The notes beneath the pieces were generated by a model that was not told the DNA's origin, searched no databases, and saw only the letters and a list, made by a program, of their open reading frames with translations. 64,000 bases of DNA from Spirodela intermedia (lineage: Eukaryota > Streptophyta > Magnoliopsida > Alismatales > Araceae), in assembly GCA_902729315.2 (NCBI GenBank), contig LR746281.1:563001-627000 (forward strand), in the 5' to 3' direction. Shown piece after piece: positions 35,789 through 49,177 of this stretch. A program made the translations under genes and the position numbers. Position 1 is the stretch's first letter. Each line of letters opens with the position of its first letter.

Positions 35789-38700
35789 CTAAAGAGTCTG
35801 TCTGTGGGCAGGATCATCATCTCTGTCGACCCTGAGAATGTTGTTCACAATGTTGTCCTTGGAAACGAACTCCCGCTGTGGATCGATCTTCCAATGCCCG
35901 TCGACAATAAACTTTATCTGCCCAATGTAAATCAAAATAAATCATTTCTTTTAGAGATACTTGGATTCAAATAGACCTTGGTTTCTGGGATAATAAAGCA
36001 GTTTCTCTCACTAGGCTAGGTGTCAATGTGCTTGGCTTGGCTCTCTCTCTCTCTCTCTCTACCAGGCCAGGTCCGGAGCTACATACCTCATAAACACCAG
36101 GGTAAAGCCACAAGACTGTCGACCACAGCGTAGCTTCCCTACAGAAGGAGAAGAAACGCTAGTGAGCAAATCCCGGTTTTCAATAGAAATACTAGAAAAT
36201 ATTTAATCTTGTCGCTCCAAAGTGAAAAGATCCCCAGCAGCATGGCGGCTCAGATAATAATATTCATGCATTAATACCACACGATCTTGTTTTATTTCCA
36301 ATCTGAGGCTATCCAAAACACGTTCATTTAATCTTTTTTCCATTTAGCGTATCCTGCTTCATACATGTGCTTTCCACTGTCATCCTGATGAGAATTTTCC
36401 ATATTGAATAAAAAATAAAAATACAGTGCCAAAGAAGTAAAAATGGAAGATGCCGGTATAAAAAAGGTGCAATAGCATAAAATATTGTTCTCAAATTAGC
36501 TTAAATATTAACCAAACTCAACTATAGCTAACTGGGTTCATCTCTCATAAAAGCTAACCGAGGGACTAAATCCAAAGAAGTCCTTGATTTTATAAAATAT
36601 TTTTGGACTAATGAAACTACGATTTTGCAGAGCTATTATGATCCGATTAAAGTCATTTTACTTTGGCTCAAAATCACCTAACGATTGCCGACAGAAGAAA
36701 CAAATAGGAGATTCCAGTAATGTCAGGGCCCAAGCCCAGACTCAGCCTTGGTAAAGTAGGGGAGAGAGAGAGAGAGAGAGAGAGTAAGGGAGAGGAGAGT
36801 GTGGGTTACCAGGTATATAATTGTGAGGCAGACAACTGTCAGGAAAGAAAGACCACAAGCTTTCAGAAAACATGGTTGAACATTGGACCCAGTCTACACT
36901 GGGGCTTGACCCATGTCATGCCCATTTTTATTTCAGGTATCCTTATGAACCCTAAGGCCAGAACCATTTGGGGCTTTTCCACTTATGAACTGATGAGAAA
37001 CTGTGAAATCAATACCTTGGTCCAGGTGGATTTACAGTTTTAGACGGCATCTGTTGATCCATCTTGAGCCTGTGCTGCCACCCATTAAAGCTACCAGTAA
37101 CCTCTACAGTTTCGCCATTTCCCCAGTATTCGAGTGTGACCTACGGCAATACAGAAACATAAAGCATCAAATATCAATAACTACAAGCGAATACTAGCAA
37201 TAGAACAGACTTGTGAAGGGAAAATACGATAACGGGAAAAATGACCCATTTACATCCGGTTGAAGGATGAATGAGATACCTCTTTTAACCCGGAAAGGCT
37301 TTCCTCGGCCGCCTGTAGTTCTTCATTTTTAGTTGAGATAATATCCTGTACTTTGCTGAGCTCTGAGTGGGCCTTATTCTGCATGACGGACAACGAAAAC
37401 TGCAGAGAAAACAGTTAAGCCAACAGTTTTTAGGCACAATGAGGTAGGGCCCAAGCAAAAATCTTCAGCCCAATTTGATTTTTTTGGCATCATTGAAGCG
37501 AGCTAAGCAAAATGATGGTAATCCATTTTTTCAGTCGTCCATATACGGCCATACAGTTCCACTGGATTTCCTGATAAATAACAACTGATATGGGTTCCTT
37601 TACTGGATATAGTTGCTATTCCACACGATTTTTGTGATTAGCTAAATAATTTTTAAGATAGCTTCATTTTTTATATGCACAGTTTAACCACAACGCTGAT
37701 TTTCAATTTATATATTACGTTAAACTCTATTTTGAATGCTCAGACACAAGTCTTTCAGCCTTTCTAGTGAGTCATCACCCTACGGCGTTGTGGGCATATC
37801 AGGATTGCACAATCCTGGCACAACAAAAGAAGGTTGGCACCAAAGTTTAGGGTAAAATATAAGAAAGAATGTGCATTCACAGCAAAGAGATCATGGTGCC
37901 CGCCTCAAGCAGACCTCAGAAAAATAATCCTCATTGTCTTGAGGAGCTACAACTCTTTTTATGGAAAAAGATACGTTCTACAATGGCAGATGTAAAACAA
38001 GGAAAAATATACCTTTTCTTCTTCCAACTGTTGCTTTAAGAGTGACAGCTCCAATTCTTTTTTGCGCTGGATTCATTTATAGTCCAAATGCGTGTGAAGT
38101 ACTGATCATATGGAAAAAAACGAATTGCGCAGTAATGAATACTACGAAACTAAAAAAGGACAAGAAATCGTTATACCAGTAGTTCTCTTAGGTGATCGAT
38201 TTCCGCTTGGTTTTCTACTTCCTCGGCCTTCATATAAGAAAAAAAGGATTTTAAAAAAGCACAAATCACGTGGTAATCAAATAGTACGTAATCCACAGAA
38301 GACATCCATCAACCAGGTCAGAGGAAGTATTTTCATCGAAGTCAGAGTTGTCCAGAATTTCTTCAGATGCCGCATCCTCTCTGTAAGTAAAGGTAATAAT
38401 CTGTATTAGAAACTCCAAAATCAGACACGATGCATGTGCCATTAAAACATACGAAAAAAATAAAATCTGACAAGTAGCACCATGCAATTGAAAATGATGG
38501 TGATAACTTAAATATGACAGTGCATCATAAGAACTGTAGTCTACCAAAAAAAAAAAAAGATTAGTTCGAATAACAGAGAAAATATAATGAACAGCCTGTG
38601 CGAGCCTCTAAAACTTCTATGCTAACACCTTCTCTTTTTGACTACGACGTTTCCTATGAATAGGTTATCAATATTGGTGGAGTTTATTGAGAAACAGAAG

Positions 38701-41700
38701 AAGGACGGACTATAAAAAGCTCTTTCCACATTCAAGCCTCCATAAACTTCTGAGTTTATATGGAGCAGAACCCTGATTAGGAGCAGTAGTTACCAAAGGA
38801 AAAAAAAACCGAATAAGAAGAGCTTTAACAAGCAGCAGCGCAATAAAAAAAATAAAAAAAAATAAAAAAATCAGATCTGTGCAACATTGGATCCGATACC
38901 CAACAGCACATATCTCTCAACCCTCCACCTCAAGCCAAGCACTGGTATATCCTGTTTACCGGTGATGTGAAAAGATTTCTTAAACATCTTTACTGAAGAT
39001 ATCTGCTTCCTAAGCTCCTGCAGCATATGCACGACTTTCCACGATCTAACTTCTATCTGCAGAAGGTACTTTTAATGTCTATATGTTTTTTAGTGCCATG
39101 CTTCAAGAACGTGAGAAAAAATTGAGTCTTTCCTCAAGATGTCTGTCACCTTACCTCCAGATCAAACATGGGAAATGCATAGTTCTACAATGCGTGTCTT
39201 CTGTATTAGGATCAAAGGACAATCAACCCGCATGCGATTTTGTCATTACAAACTACAAGAGTTATTTAGATGATTCATAGCGGTCTTGAAGTCACAATTT
39301 CAAAGATCAATGCATGTGGCGGATGGCTTAATGGAGAATTTTGAACAGGAAGTATGTTCATCCTGTACTACAGCTTAGCATCCTGTTTGGCACTTGATAT
39401 ATAGTTTATTTCTTGCTAGTCTGCGTCCATATATTGCTAGTCTGAACATTGCCCTCAGTCATCTAGTTGCCCAACCTCATTTAACGTCGGCCACATTAGA
39501 GATAACTTGCTACACCTAATTTTGTTTTCGTCAGAGCATCTATATAGTGGATGGTCATTCTCCATATTATGATATCATATAAATTTATCAAGAAATTCAA
39601 TATAAGAACAATCGTTAATGAGTATAATGTGCCAATGCATTTAAACTTGAAGATATTTACTACTCTTACTCCAACTTTCATGGTCAATCTAACTTTTTAG
39701 GCTCCTTCACATTGACAATAATGTCAATAAACCGTAGGCTTCAATATTATGAAAACTTTTTGGTTCAGATGGACAGATAGATGAAAACCTAAACTTGAAA
39801 GCCTTTGCATAGTTGAGCCCTCTGGAGAGGAGTTGCGCACAGACAAGGAAAACCTTGTTCTGTTGGCTCGAACTATTTTGATCGATTTATCTAGGATGAA
39901 ACCACAACTGGGCAAAGTACAGAATTATGATTAATATGCATTTAAACAAAGGGAATAAACTACCAAAGGACAAATAATAAATGAGAAAATCTCTAACAAG
40001 GAACCTACACAAGAAGGGTTGTTAAATAGATGCCACCTTATATATGGTCCATGCACCAAAATCTGTCAGCAACTTCTATATAAGTTAATTTTAGAGCTCC
40101 AAGGACAAACAATACTGGTATATGGATTTCCCAACCATAAAATGATGCATTATTACACAAATGAGACAGAATTACACTCTCGATAAATTGTACTCCTACT
40201 GTTACAGGCTAATGAGCTTGTTTCACCTTGAAAAACAGAAATCCTTCCCAACGGATAAAAAGGAAAATTCCTGTAGATTTGATGCTAGAATCAATGTGTA
40301 CTGCAAATGTTGCGGTTTTTAATATGAAACGATCAATTACGCATAAAAATACAAAAAATATAAAATAATAAAGCAAAAGGCATGAAGATAGGGTTATTTG
40401 TAGGCTCGACTCATGATTCACAAGTGACCCCTTTTCCTTTCTACCTTTTGTCCCCAGAAACTTCACGACACAGAAGATGTACTCCTTCCAACACCAGCCA
40501 CACTAGGCACACTAAGTGCAAACCATCAAGAAAGTTTCCAGTGACAAAAAGTCAATGGTAAAAAATTGACAAACTAACCTATCATGGGCCTAAAATCAAT
40601 TAACCTTAAAACATGCTAAAAAAATGTTATTTTAATGTGCATAAAATTAATCTTGAAATATTAAAGAGACTAGGACAACGAATGAATCCCATGAAGATTA
40701 AAACATGCAAATCTATTTCCTATATTTTTTTAACTGTTCATTAATGGTCTTCCTTAATTAGATGATCTTCCATGAGGACTAAAGCAACTTAAATAAAAAA
40801 CACATTAACTTCACTTTTTTCTTGTAAAGAAAAGTTCTAAGTCATCGACAATAGAAAAGATGCCATTGATGAACCTGACGGTATATTGTTCCTTCAGATA
40901 TGGAAAAGATAGCTGGGAATCAGCACCTGTGTCACATGCAAAACATAATGGGCATATATATCACAACACTCTCAAAAAGAAGAAGTTAGCAAAGAAAATA
41001 AACTCAAAAAAGAAAATTCTTACCTTCCGCATCATTTACGTAGCTTATCCCAGACAAGGGTTCATACTTATAAATGGGCGTCTCTTCCCCTTCCAGAGTA
41101 TCTGCAATTTCGGAAGTGCACAATTATTTTATTTTTTTTAAAGTTATAATGTAGATTCAAATGACAAATTGACTGTAGATTCCTCCTCTAACCGTGCTTG
41201 AAGCAAAATAAGAGAACTATGTGCAGGAAAGTTAGGATACAATGTAGCATGTATAATTCCGAACATAGTAGTGAGCAAAAATTATATAGCGCACCGAGTT
41301 ATAATTAAAAATACTCAAAAGAGGCATACGATAAAAGTTTCAAACAAGATGTGAACTTTGAGAACGGGCCTTTTTCTGACTCCAGTGAAGTGCTGCCATG
41401 AGAAGTGTGAATATGCCATCAATTTTGAATCTGTATTTCTCGCTTGCTTGCAAAGGGTGACTCGAAATGAAGACACTTAAGACCATAGTAGTGAAGAAAT
41501 GAATTTTTAAATTAGGTCAAGAGGTTTATTTGCGAGTCGTGTTGCAATCAGAAACCATGGAAGACAACCAGGCAAATGTCTAATATTTTCAAAATACTCA
41601 TCAATTACATTATTAAATATCGTACATTTTTCTTACGCATATAAACATCTGGTTAACTGGTGGCGACACTGTGGTGCTGAAACTCCAAAACCTAGAGCCT

Positions 41701-43831
41701 TCACAATTTTTATTCTTGGACTTAATTGTCCGTATTCATGCTGTAGACATAACTGGGGTACTTTTGATATCGTTCTTAGCTTTGTGATAAACTAAGACAT
41801 TTCTCAATAGTTCTGAGTTTTTTTCCAAGATTTCACTTTTAAGATTATTTGAATACAAGCCCACCTTTCTCTGGTGCACTACATGTTCAACATCAACATT
41901 TAAAATGATCTCTAGACATAATTAAAAAGAAAACAATTATTGGCACGGCTTGTCATCTCAACGTAGGCCAGTCAATCCCTCCTAGGTAACCTTAAAAACC
42001 TTAATTATAAAAAATAAAAAACCAAAAAATATAATGAAGCATAAGTAAAGAAAAACTTAGTCTCTAAACCTCGATTTTTTTCCAATGCGCCATTATGGTC
42101 AGAGCCTGCCCTCAACTCGTGCAGAGACTCTGCAGAAGATTCCAAGGGTTAATAAGTTCATATGCCAGACTTAATGTCTAAAACACCGCTGCAAATATAT
42201 TTGTGAATTTCGATCGTAAGATAGCAACTTGAAAAGAGACAAACACCTCCTGGCATATCATACTGAATGACTTGATCCCCTTGATCTTCTGTAATAGTAT
42301 ACAGCTATCAAAAAGATCATCAGAATCATACAAAAACAGATAGTTGCAAAATGAAAAAGAGAGAAAATCACAAACCTACAAAATGCTCCTCAGAAGCCTT
42401 GCTAGAAATCTTGCTATCAGTTGAACCTATTTCAGGGGCGATGTCTCCATTTGTTGGGTTTGTTAGAAGATTCGCAATTACTCTGTGTCCTCTTCGTCTC
42501 ACAATATTTGCCAGATCCTTCCTATAAATAATTACGAGAAAACACAATCCTGACTGAGTAAAATCTTAATGATTGAAATTCACAAGCACCGAGTTGCGAA
42601 ACTGGAGATCGTCACAAAGTGAAAACCCAACCCAATGATCATAACGCAGTTAAGAAACATGGACGTTAAGGTGAACAAAATCTTGCATAATAAGAAACGA
42701 TGGCAATGATGGCGTCATTTGGTGACGATTTCAGGGGTTGTGGACTGATTGCATGCCTCCGCTTGGAGGCCATAAATAAGAAAGAATTACTAGCTGTTCA
42801 GAGGACTCTTAAGTGTAATCTAAACTTTGTTGGAAAAGAGACTAACCAAGTTTTAGATCATGGTGATCCTACAGTGTTGATTCCAGGGCTCACCCATTTT
42901 GATGAGTTTATTGTGATAGATAGTCCACCAAAGGACCGTCTGGATCGTTCTCCTTGAAGTTCCGTTGGGGTCAGTGTATATAACCTTTTACTGAAGGATG
43001 AAATGACCAACTATTTCGCCTAGGTACTCTCACTGAAGGAAGGTACACCGAAAATGGAAGTGTCCAGTTCCTGATCGGCGAAATCCACACTTGCAGCCCT
43101 GGTTTCCCTCCGAACTGCAGCATTTTAGACTAGCACTCCCTTTCCCACAGGACACCTGGTATTGAGAGCTTTCGAACCATGTGGCTCACAGAGGAGGGGA
43201 AGACTTGGCAGTTGTCCTGAGAAGACTTTGAAGGCGAAAAGGTATATATATCGAGACATTTTTTATTATTAGGTTATTATCAGACGAACAGAAGAAGCAT
43301 GTGATTATCATTGCTTCACTACGCACAGTAATCATATATCCAGTTCTGGTTGACAGAGGATAACGTTGAAAGCGAAGCAAAACCAGTACTGTGACAAGGT
43401 GACGGGGGTGTCAGTGAAATATGCAAGAACCCAACCTTCCATGTTCCAACAGTTCTTTGGTTGAAGGGACGTGGTGCTCGGGAAGACCCACGACCAGTAT
43501 AAACTCCCGTAGCTCATCGCAGAGTTCGGCGTTGCTTTTCGTAGCCCTCGACTTTCGACTAGCCCTGCATCACTCAGATACGAACAACACATCGAAGAGA
43601 TAAGAAAAGAAACGTGAGGCACTGGGAAATGAGAACCGCAAGCACTTCGACAGAACGTGAGCCGAGCAACCTGGAATTCTTCGCCGAACAGACAAGTAGA
43701 AGGGCTCTGCACGAGGGACTCTGTTGGGCGCCCCATCTGAGACTCTCCCCCGATGACTTGGAGGCACAAGGGAATGACGGCCATTCCCTAGAAGCGAACA
43801 ACGCCGGATTCGGGAGACGGCAGAGGGCCAT
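35789..43831 (-). CDS. PTST3: PTST2/PTST3-like plastid CBM48 and coiled-coil protein (starch granule initiation)
   Basis: Homologue of PROTEIN TARGETING TO STARCH family members PTST3/PTST2 (FLO6), plastid proteins that bind glucans and assist granule initiation with starch synthase 4. Fourteen exons on the minus strand: 43831-43671, 43564-43436, 42521-42376, 42288-42247, 42129-42070, 41101-41024, 40926-40875, 38380-38314, 38227-38177, 38066-38013, 37399-37280, 37140-37016, 36138-36087 and 35917-35789. Phases agree and give about 421 aa. A transit peptide is followed by [20 protein letters not shown] and [16 protein letters not shown], a block shared with PTST2/3. A charged coiled coil ([17 protein letters not shown] to [15 protein letters not shown]) precedes a C-terminal CBM48 from about residue 321, with [27 protein letters not shown] and [14 protein letters not shown]. 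Arabidopsis PTST3 is longer as I recall, so an exon may be missing in the 2.5-kb intron 38381-40874. Confidence 0.85.
36764..36784 (+). repeat. (GA)n microsatellite in intron
   Basis: About ten GA units in the PTST-like intron between the two CBM48 exons at 37016 and 36138. Confidence 0.8.
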
Positions 43832-43838
43832 CGGAGGC

Positions 43839-44036
43839 CTACCGTAATCCGCCGACGGAAAATCCCCGGGATCGGAGGATCATGAGGAGGACGAAGCGGA
43901 AAAATCGGCTTGCCCTAGGGCTTTCCTCCTCGCCTCCAAACAGAGCAGAGAGCAATGTATGTGGTTGTCCACCCGGCCGTCGGCCGGAGGAGGAGAGTGA
44001 GACTACAGAAACGCGCGGCAGCCAAGGGCCTGCCAT
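43839..44036 (-). other. upstream ORF in the PTST-like leader
   Basis: An ATG-initiated ORF of 65 codons (starts MAGPWLPRVS, ends FSVGGLR) ends in TAG seven nucleotides before the PTST-like start codon at 43831, in a different frame. If transcription starts near 44145, as a TATA-like element suggests, it would be part of the mRNA leader. Expression is not shown by the sequence. Confidence 0.4.
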
Positions 44037-45393
44037 TTTCTCCTGCAGTCCGTCCTGTACGTATTTTGTCGTTTCCACAGATACAGCTGCGAGCGAGAGC
44101 TCGCGGGGGCAGATGAGAGACGACGGACAGAAAAAATAAAATTAACGAAAAAAAACGAAGGGCTAATCCCCCTATAAGTGGGGGCCACTGCCGCCATCCC
44201 AGTATCCTTCAACCGTATCCGCTATGTATCCGAAATGTCATAAATTACATCAAGACCCCTCCCTGGATATGTACGTGTGCCGGTGCCCAAATCTATCATT
44301 AAAAACATTGAATCACTTCTGCATCCCTCTAAATTAACTTTTTCACATATAAACCATTTTTCGAGAGAATTTACACATAAATCCCGAAAGATAACAGTTC
44401 CCTGCCTCTCCTCATATGGCGCTAATAGTCTGTAGCTAAAAACGCATAAATATAGTAAATAAATTTAAATGTGAATAAAATGGGAATAAAAACCGTAGGG
44501 AAAATATCTGGGTGTTTGTAATCCCCAGAGGGGCCGGGCCTACGTATTGGGCCTAGCCCAATAGAGGGCCGGGACGTTTTCCGAATGTTTGGGGTTTAGT
44601 GAGGTTCAACTGCAATTGACAAAAAGATTCTGTGCTAATATACAAAAAGATTCCGGACGCGGATAATTGGACAATGAAAGCCAATAAGCGACCGGGGTGG
44701 GTACCGTTGACCGGGCCTTCCATAATTCGTGGAATTATTAGTTAATCTTTACTGTCAGAGAGGCCTTCAAGTGCGCCGGTTCCCGGTAAAACAACCTGTA
44801 TTCAATGCCGCCGGCGATTTCACTCGGTTACTCGGGGCGCCGTCCGTTACACGCGGACCGAGTTTGACTGTCGGCAACTCGGAGGAGAGGGGGGCGAGTC
44901 GCCCGATCCGACGACCACTGTTCGCCGCAACGGTCGCCTGATTTAAAATGGCCAATTTTTTCGCGGCCCACTGGGACATCGACAGTGGTATTCGAACGGT
45001 CGTTGTCTTCCCTTACCTAATTCTATAATTTACGAAGACGGATTTACATATATATATATATTCTTTAGGACGAGGAAAGTCGACGTCCTGGTGGGCAGGG
45101 ATGAGCTTTCAGAGGGGGTGGGGCAAGTCCGTTGTGTCTGAGGGTTTGTCTACCCTAAACCTGCTCCATCATCCTCACGGTTTCTTCGCGATTGTGGCCG
45201 TCAGTTGCCCTCTGATTCGCGTGATTTAAGGATGGTGAGACTGTTAACGCGAGGCCCTTCTTTCTACAAGAGTTCCATGGAGCTCTGCACAGAAATACCA
45301 CGTGTATTCGAATTTCCGGTGTCTTCCTTCTCACTACATGAGAACATCCCCCACCTTGGTCGCATATGAAGAGCAAAGATGAGAGAACGACTG

Positions 45394-45396
<3 letters not shown>

Positions 45397-45424
<28 letters not shown>

Positions 45425-45430
45425 GATGGG
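45397..45430 (+). repeat. (GA)n microsatellite downstream of MYB
   Basis: GA-rich run with small GGGAGA interruptions, about 50-85 bp after the MYB stop codon on the minus strand, so probably in its 3' UTR. Confidence 0.8.
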
Positions 45431-45480
45431 CAGAGAGAGAGAGGGAGAAACCAGGGTCTGGTTCGTAGTTGACGGCCGAT

Positions 45481-46713
45481 TTACCACTCCCTAAATCGAT
45501 CGGCTTCCCTTCCAAGGGTCGGGAGGGACTTGAGAGAGCCCAACCCCAGGGTCTTGGAGCTGCTCCAAGTAGCGAGAGATGACTCGCCGGAGAAGAAGCT
45601 GCCCCCGGTGGAGATGAGCTGTTCCAAATCGGCCGAGGGCTGCTTCTCCCACGAGGCGCTCTCCTTCCAGCGATTGTCTCCGATGCCGCTGCTGTAGAGA
45701 AGGCTCTCCAGACCCATTTGCCGAGCGCCGCCGGCGAACCCTAACCCTTCGTCTCGTCCGTAAGTGATCTGGTTGAGGCTCCCATCTGAAGCGCTACTGC
45801 AGCACTGATCGCCTTCAAAAGTTAGAACAACGCCGTCCTTCATTGGATGGTAATGGGTTTGTTGTGCGTGGAGAAGAGAGCCGAAGATATCAGGGTCGGC
45901 GGAGAACTCCCCAAGCCCGTGGAGAAGAGGGTTCTGCGGGAGGGTACAGGAGCTCAGTTGGGGCGTCGCCGGTGCAACTCCGGCGAGAAAAGGTGGGAAG
46001 GCCGGTTGCTGGTGCTGCTGTTCCCGAGCTTGCTGTTGCGGAGGCAGTTTTATTTGGCATGCAGCAACTCCCAGGAGCTTCTTTTTCAGCTTTGTGTTCC
46101 AGTGGTTCTTGATATCGTTGTCCGTCCTCCCAGGCAGCTGGGTGGCTATGATAGACCATCTGCAGAAAACAACGGCGAGAAGAGAAGCTATTTGGTTGGC
46201 ATGCACGAAGGGAGAGAGAGAGAGAGAGAGAGAGACGAGGGGTGAATGGGAGCCGAGGACCTGCTTCCAATTCTGGCAAAGAGGCTACAGATTATCCTGT
46301 CTTCCTCGTCGGAGAAGGCTCCGTGTTTTATGTTGGGCCTCAGGTAGTTGAGCCACCGCAGCCTGCAACTCTTGCCGCATCTTCTGAGGCCTGCAGCAAT
46401 GCCCAGGGGAAATCGAAGAAGGCTAAGAGATTACAAAGAAAACCGAGAATGTGAGCAGTAGGTTGGAATTGAGGAGTTATCAAGCTTGAGAAATCATAGC
46501 ATATCAGAGGAGCGAGGAGGAATGGAAAGAGGGGAAGAAGGAGAGCATCGGAGACTGGTTCCTCCGCGCTCGCTTACCGGCCTTTTGTGGGAGAGCAATC
46601 CAGTTGCCTCCAGTGCCATACTTCTCAATGAAGTCTTTGAGCTTCTTGTCCTCTTCCGGAGACCAGGGTCCCTTCTTCACATTCGCCTTGTCGCAGCATG
46701 GAGCCCTTCCCAT
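45481..46713 (-). CDS. R2R3-MYB transcription factor, subgroup 14 (RAX/MYB36-like)
   Basis: Nuclear DNA-binding regulator. The subgroup includes Arabidopsis RAX1-3 (axillary meristems) and MYB36 (root endodermis), but the exact orthologue cannot be decided here. Three exons on the minus strand (46713-46578, 46390-46261, 46159-45481) give 314 aa with the standard MYB intron positions. The start [20 protein letters not shown] and the insertion [15 protein letters not shown] are typical of the subgroup. R2 spans about residues 13-63 with regularly spaced Trp. R3 spans about 66-115 with its first Trp replaced by Phe (GAFSDEED), normal for R2R3-MYBs, and ends in [20 protein letters not shown]3 lacks the bHLH-binding signature. 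The tail is Gln/Ser/Gly-rich and acidic in places, consistent with activation. Confidence 0.93.
46209..46236 (+). repeat. (GA)n microsatellite in MYB intron 2
   Basis: About 13 GA units inside the short second intron (46160-46260), making up over a quarter of it. On the transcribed strand it is a CT run close to the donor. Confidence 0.85.
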
Positions 46714-46875
46714 GTCTCAGGCTCCCCGCACGACGAACGCGCCTTCTCTCTCTCTCTCTCTGCCTGTCTGTGGTGGGTTCCCAGCATCCGCTGAGTTTTG
46801 GTCTGCAGGAATAGTTTGATAAACGTTCACAATGGGGTGGGGGGAGGAGGAGAGCCTGTAACTTAACGCACGGAG

Positions 46876-46960
46876 CGAGAGAAGAGAGAGAGGAGAGAGA
46901 AGAGAGATGAGAGAGATGAGAGAGATGAGAGAGAAGAAAGAGAAGAGAGATAGAGAGAGC
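46876..46960 (+). repeat. GA-rich tract with GAGAGATGA minisatellite
   Basis: Purine-only sequence with repeated AGAGATGAG units about 165-250 bp upstream of the MYB start codon; it reads as CT-rich on the MYB transcript and is probably in its leader or core promoter. Confidence 0.8.
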
Positions 46961-49177
46961 AGGGGAGGTGGGGGGCCATTAGTCAAGTAAAGTAGGGTCG
47001 AGGGTGGTATGAGAGATGAGAAGTCAAAGGATAGGCTGTCCCATATCAATCAGTTCCAACCTCTTGGCCCCCGGGCTAGTCCTGGGCCTCTCATGACTCT
47101 TTTTTTTTTAAGAGGAGACGAGTGAGGGTTGGCCGCCATCTCGGAGGGAGAAAGCAACTCTTCGATAGAGTAGTGACACCCCAATGTCTCCCTCCCCCTC
47201 AAAGCTTTTTCAGGAAATCTTTCTCTCTCTGTCATCTTTCTCAGAATCAGAAGCAACTGAAAACGTCTGACATCTTTCTCCGTTTTCAGAATCGCAAAAT
47301 GAGAAGAAAACAAGGTGTCAGGGTTTGGTTTTAAAAGGGTTTTAGTTTACTCGGCGTTCATCCCTCTCTCTCTCTCTAGGAACTCTCCAGGATCTCTTCC
47401 TTCTTTTCTGCTCTGCTATCGTGCACAACGGCGATGGCTCCCTGTTCCTACAGGAGCATTTAATATGACGGGATGGGCCCCCCCGCCCTCCCTCGCCGCA
47501 GAAGAAAATCTCTGCCGCCGCCCCTCCGACATCTCCATGCTCATCCATCTCTTCGCTCACTCAGTTCCCTCCCCCTAGGTAGCGCCGTGGACCGAGTCTT
47601 CTTCCCCCGAGAGCCATTCCTCTGGTCTCCTCTCTTCGCTCCGATAATGGCTTCAGACCGAGTCTTCTCTCCTCCCACACGAGTCTCTCCCCTGCAAGTG
47701 AAGCAATAACCCACCGCCTTCTACGGCTTCCACGGGAGTTTACAAACAGTAAGGCGGCGCTCTAAGGTTTCTCCTTTCCTCCATTCCCCTGGGCCTTGAC
47801 TTCCACAGGCGGCACCATGATGCGTACTCCACGGGCGCCGGCGTGGGCATGTTCATCGTCCGCATTGTCCTCTCGCCAGCATCGGTCACAGCCCTCAGAG
47901 TGTGCTAGCTAGGAAGGCTCCCCTTCATGTGGGCTTCATCCTCCCTCCTATTTAATTCCCCATTATCCCCTTCTGTCTCTTCGGACAAGCTACCAGAGCC
48001 CACAGCTATTGCCGGCGGCGCTGCAACAACGCCGCCTAATCACAGCCGTCGATAGCGCACGCTCCGAGAGCTCGCGCACGTGTGGGCGCGTTGGGACATG
48101 GAGGTCAACTCGACGTGACGACCTATATAGAAAGACAAGGTTGCAATGTTGTGGGGCCCGGGGGAGAGGGGGTTTGAAAGGGCCCTATGACTTTTGTCGG
48201 CCCCATGAAGTCCGAGCCGGTCGCCGCAGTAAATCTGTCAGAAAGACCGAGCCACCAAGGAATGAGAGAGAGAGATTCACGTCGTGTCTCCAGGACTCTC
48301 TCTCTCTCCCTCTCTCTCCTCCATCCATTACCTCAGTCAACGTTTAGTAACCCTTATTTTTGGCCTTCTACTGCCCGGGCCGGGCCGGATAATTTCACTA
48401 ATCACCGACCCGCCCTCTCTCTCATCGCAGAGGTGTACTACTTACTACTTTAGTTGTGAATCGACAGTTGTCTTCGACGTTGTACTTTCCCTGTCGTGCT
48501 TCGGTAGAATATATTCCCCCCCTTGAGGCAGATGACGTGGCATCGCGCCGCCGAGCTGTCCGTTCAAACTATCACTGTCACGGCGGCCAAACACTGTGGG
48601 AATTTATGTCCAGCTAGCACTGTCAACTGGTCGGGTGTGGCCACCCCCGGGGGCCCAGGCCCGCGGGAAGGCCCGGATTGGCCAAAAGCTAAGAGATCGA
48701 CTGTTTCTGGTTGCAGTCGGGGACGGGGGTTGTGGCTGGCTTTTTATCGGGCCAGGCCCATCTTTGATACCGTCTGATGGTTGACGTGCGTTGGACGAGA
48801 AGAGCCATGGGGACGGGGAAAGGCCTCTTTTTGGATAACGATGAGGTTCGTACAGACATAACATCAAAGGGAGCTAATCGTCGATCCCCGGTTGTCTACT
48901 TCCCCATGCTTAAATTGCCTTTTTTGATGAGAAGTTTTCCATGTCGGGTGACCGATTCCTACCATAAATGGGAAAAATACCACGAGTGGAGAGAGAGAGA
49001 GGGGGAGATGATCAGTCAGCGACGATCTAGAGCGGAAGCTCGAGCTGGTGTACGCATGCACGCACACGTGGCACGTGCGAGCTACAACGTCCGTGGCAGA
49101 TACGAGCTAACTCTAAAACTGAGCGTAGACATTAAAACGTTACATCTCTCTCTCTTTCTCTACGGACGCGTGATTGA

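Larger units (their letters stand above)
43832..45480. other. intergenic region upstream of the PTST-like gene
   Basis: About 1.65 kb between the PTST-like start codon and the MYB stop codon. It contains a 65-codon minus-strand upstream ORF (44036-43839), a TATA-like ACTTATAGGG at about 44174-44183 (minus), a GGGCC/GGCCC-rich cluster at about 44528-44575, a TA repeat at about 45048-45060 and a GA microsatellite at about 45397-45430 in the MYB 3' region. No other gene was recognised. Confidence 0.55.

Noticed and set aside
38964-39020. Candidate PTST exon ([10 protein letters not shown]...)
   Set aside because: Good-looking acceptor and donor, but inserting it after exon 7 (phase 2) brings a stop codon in frame.
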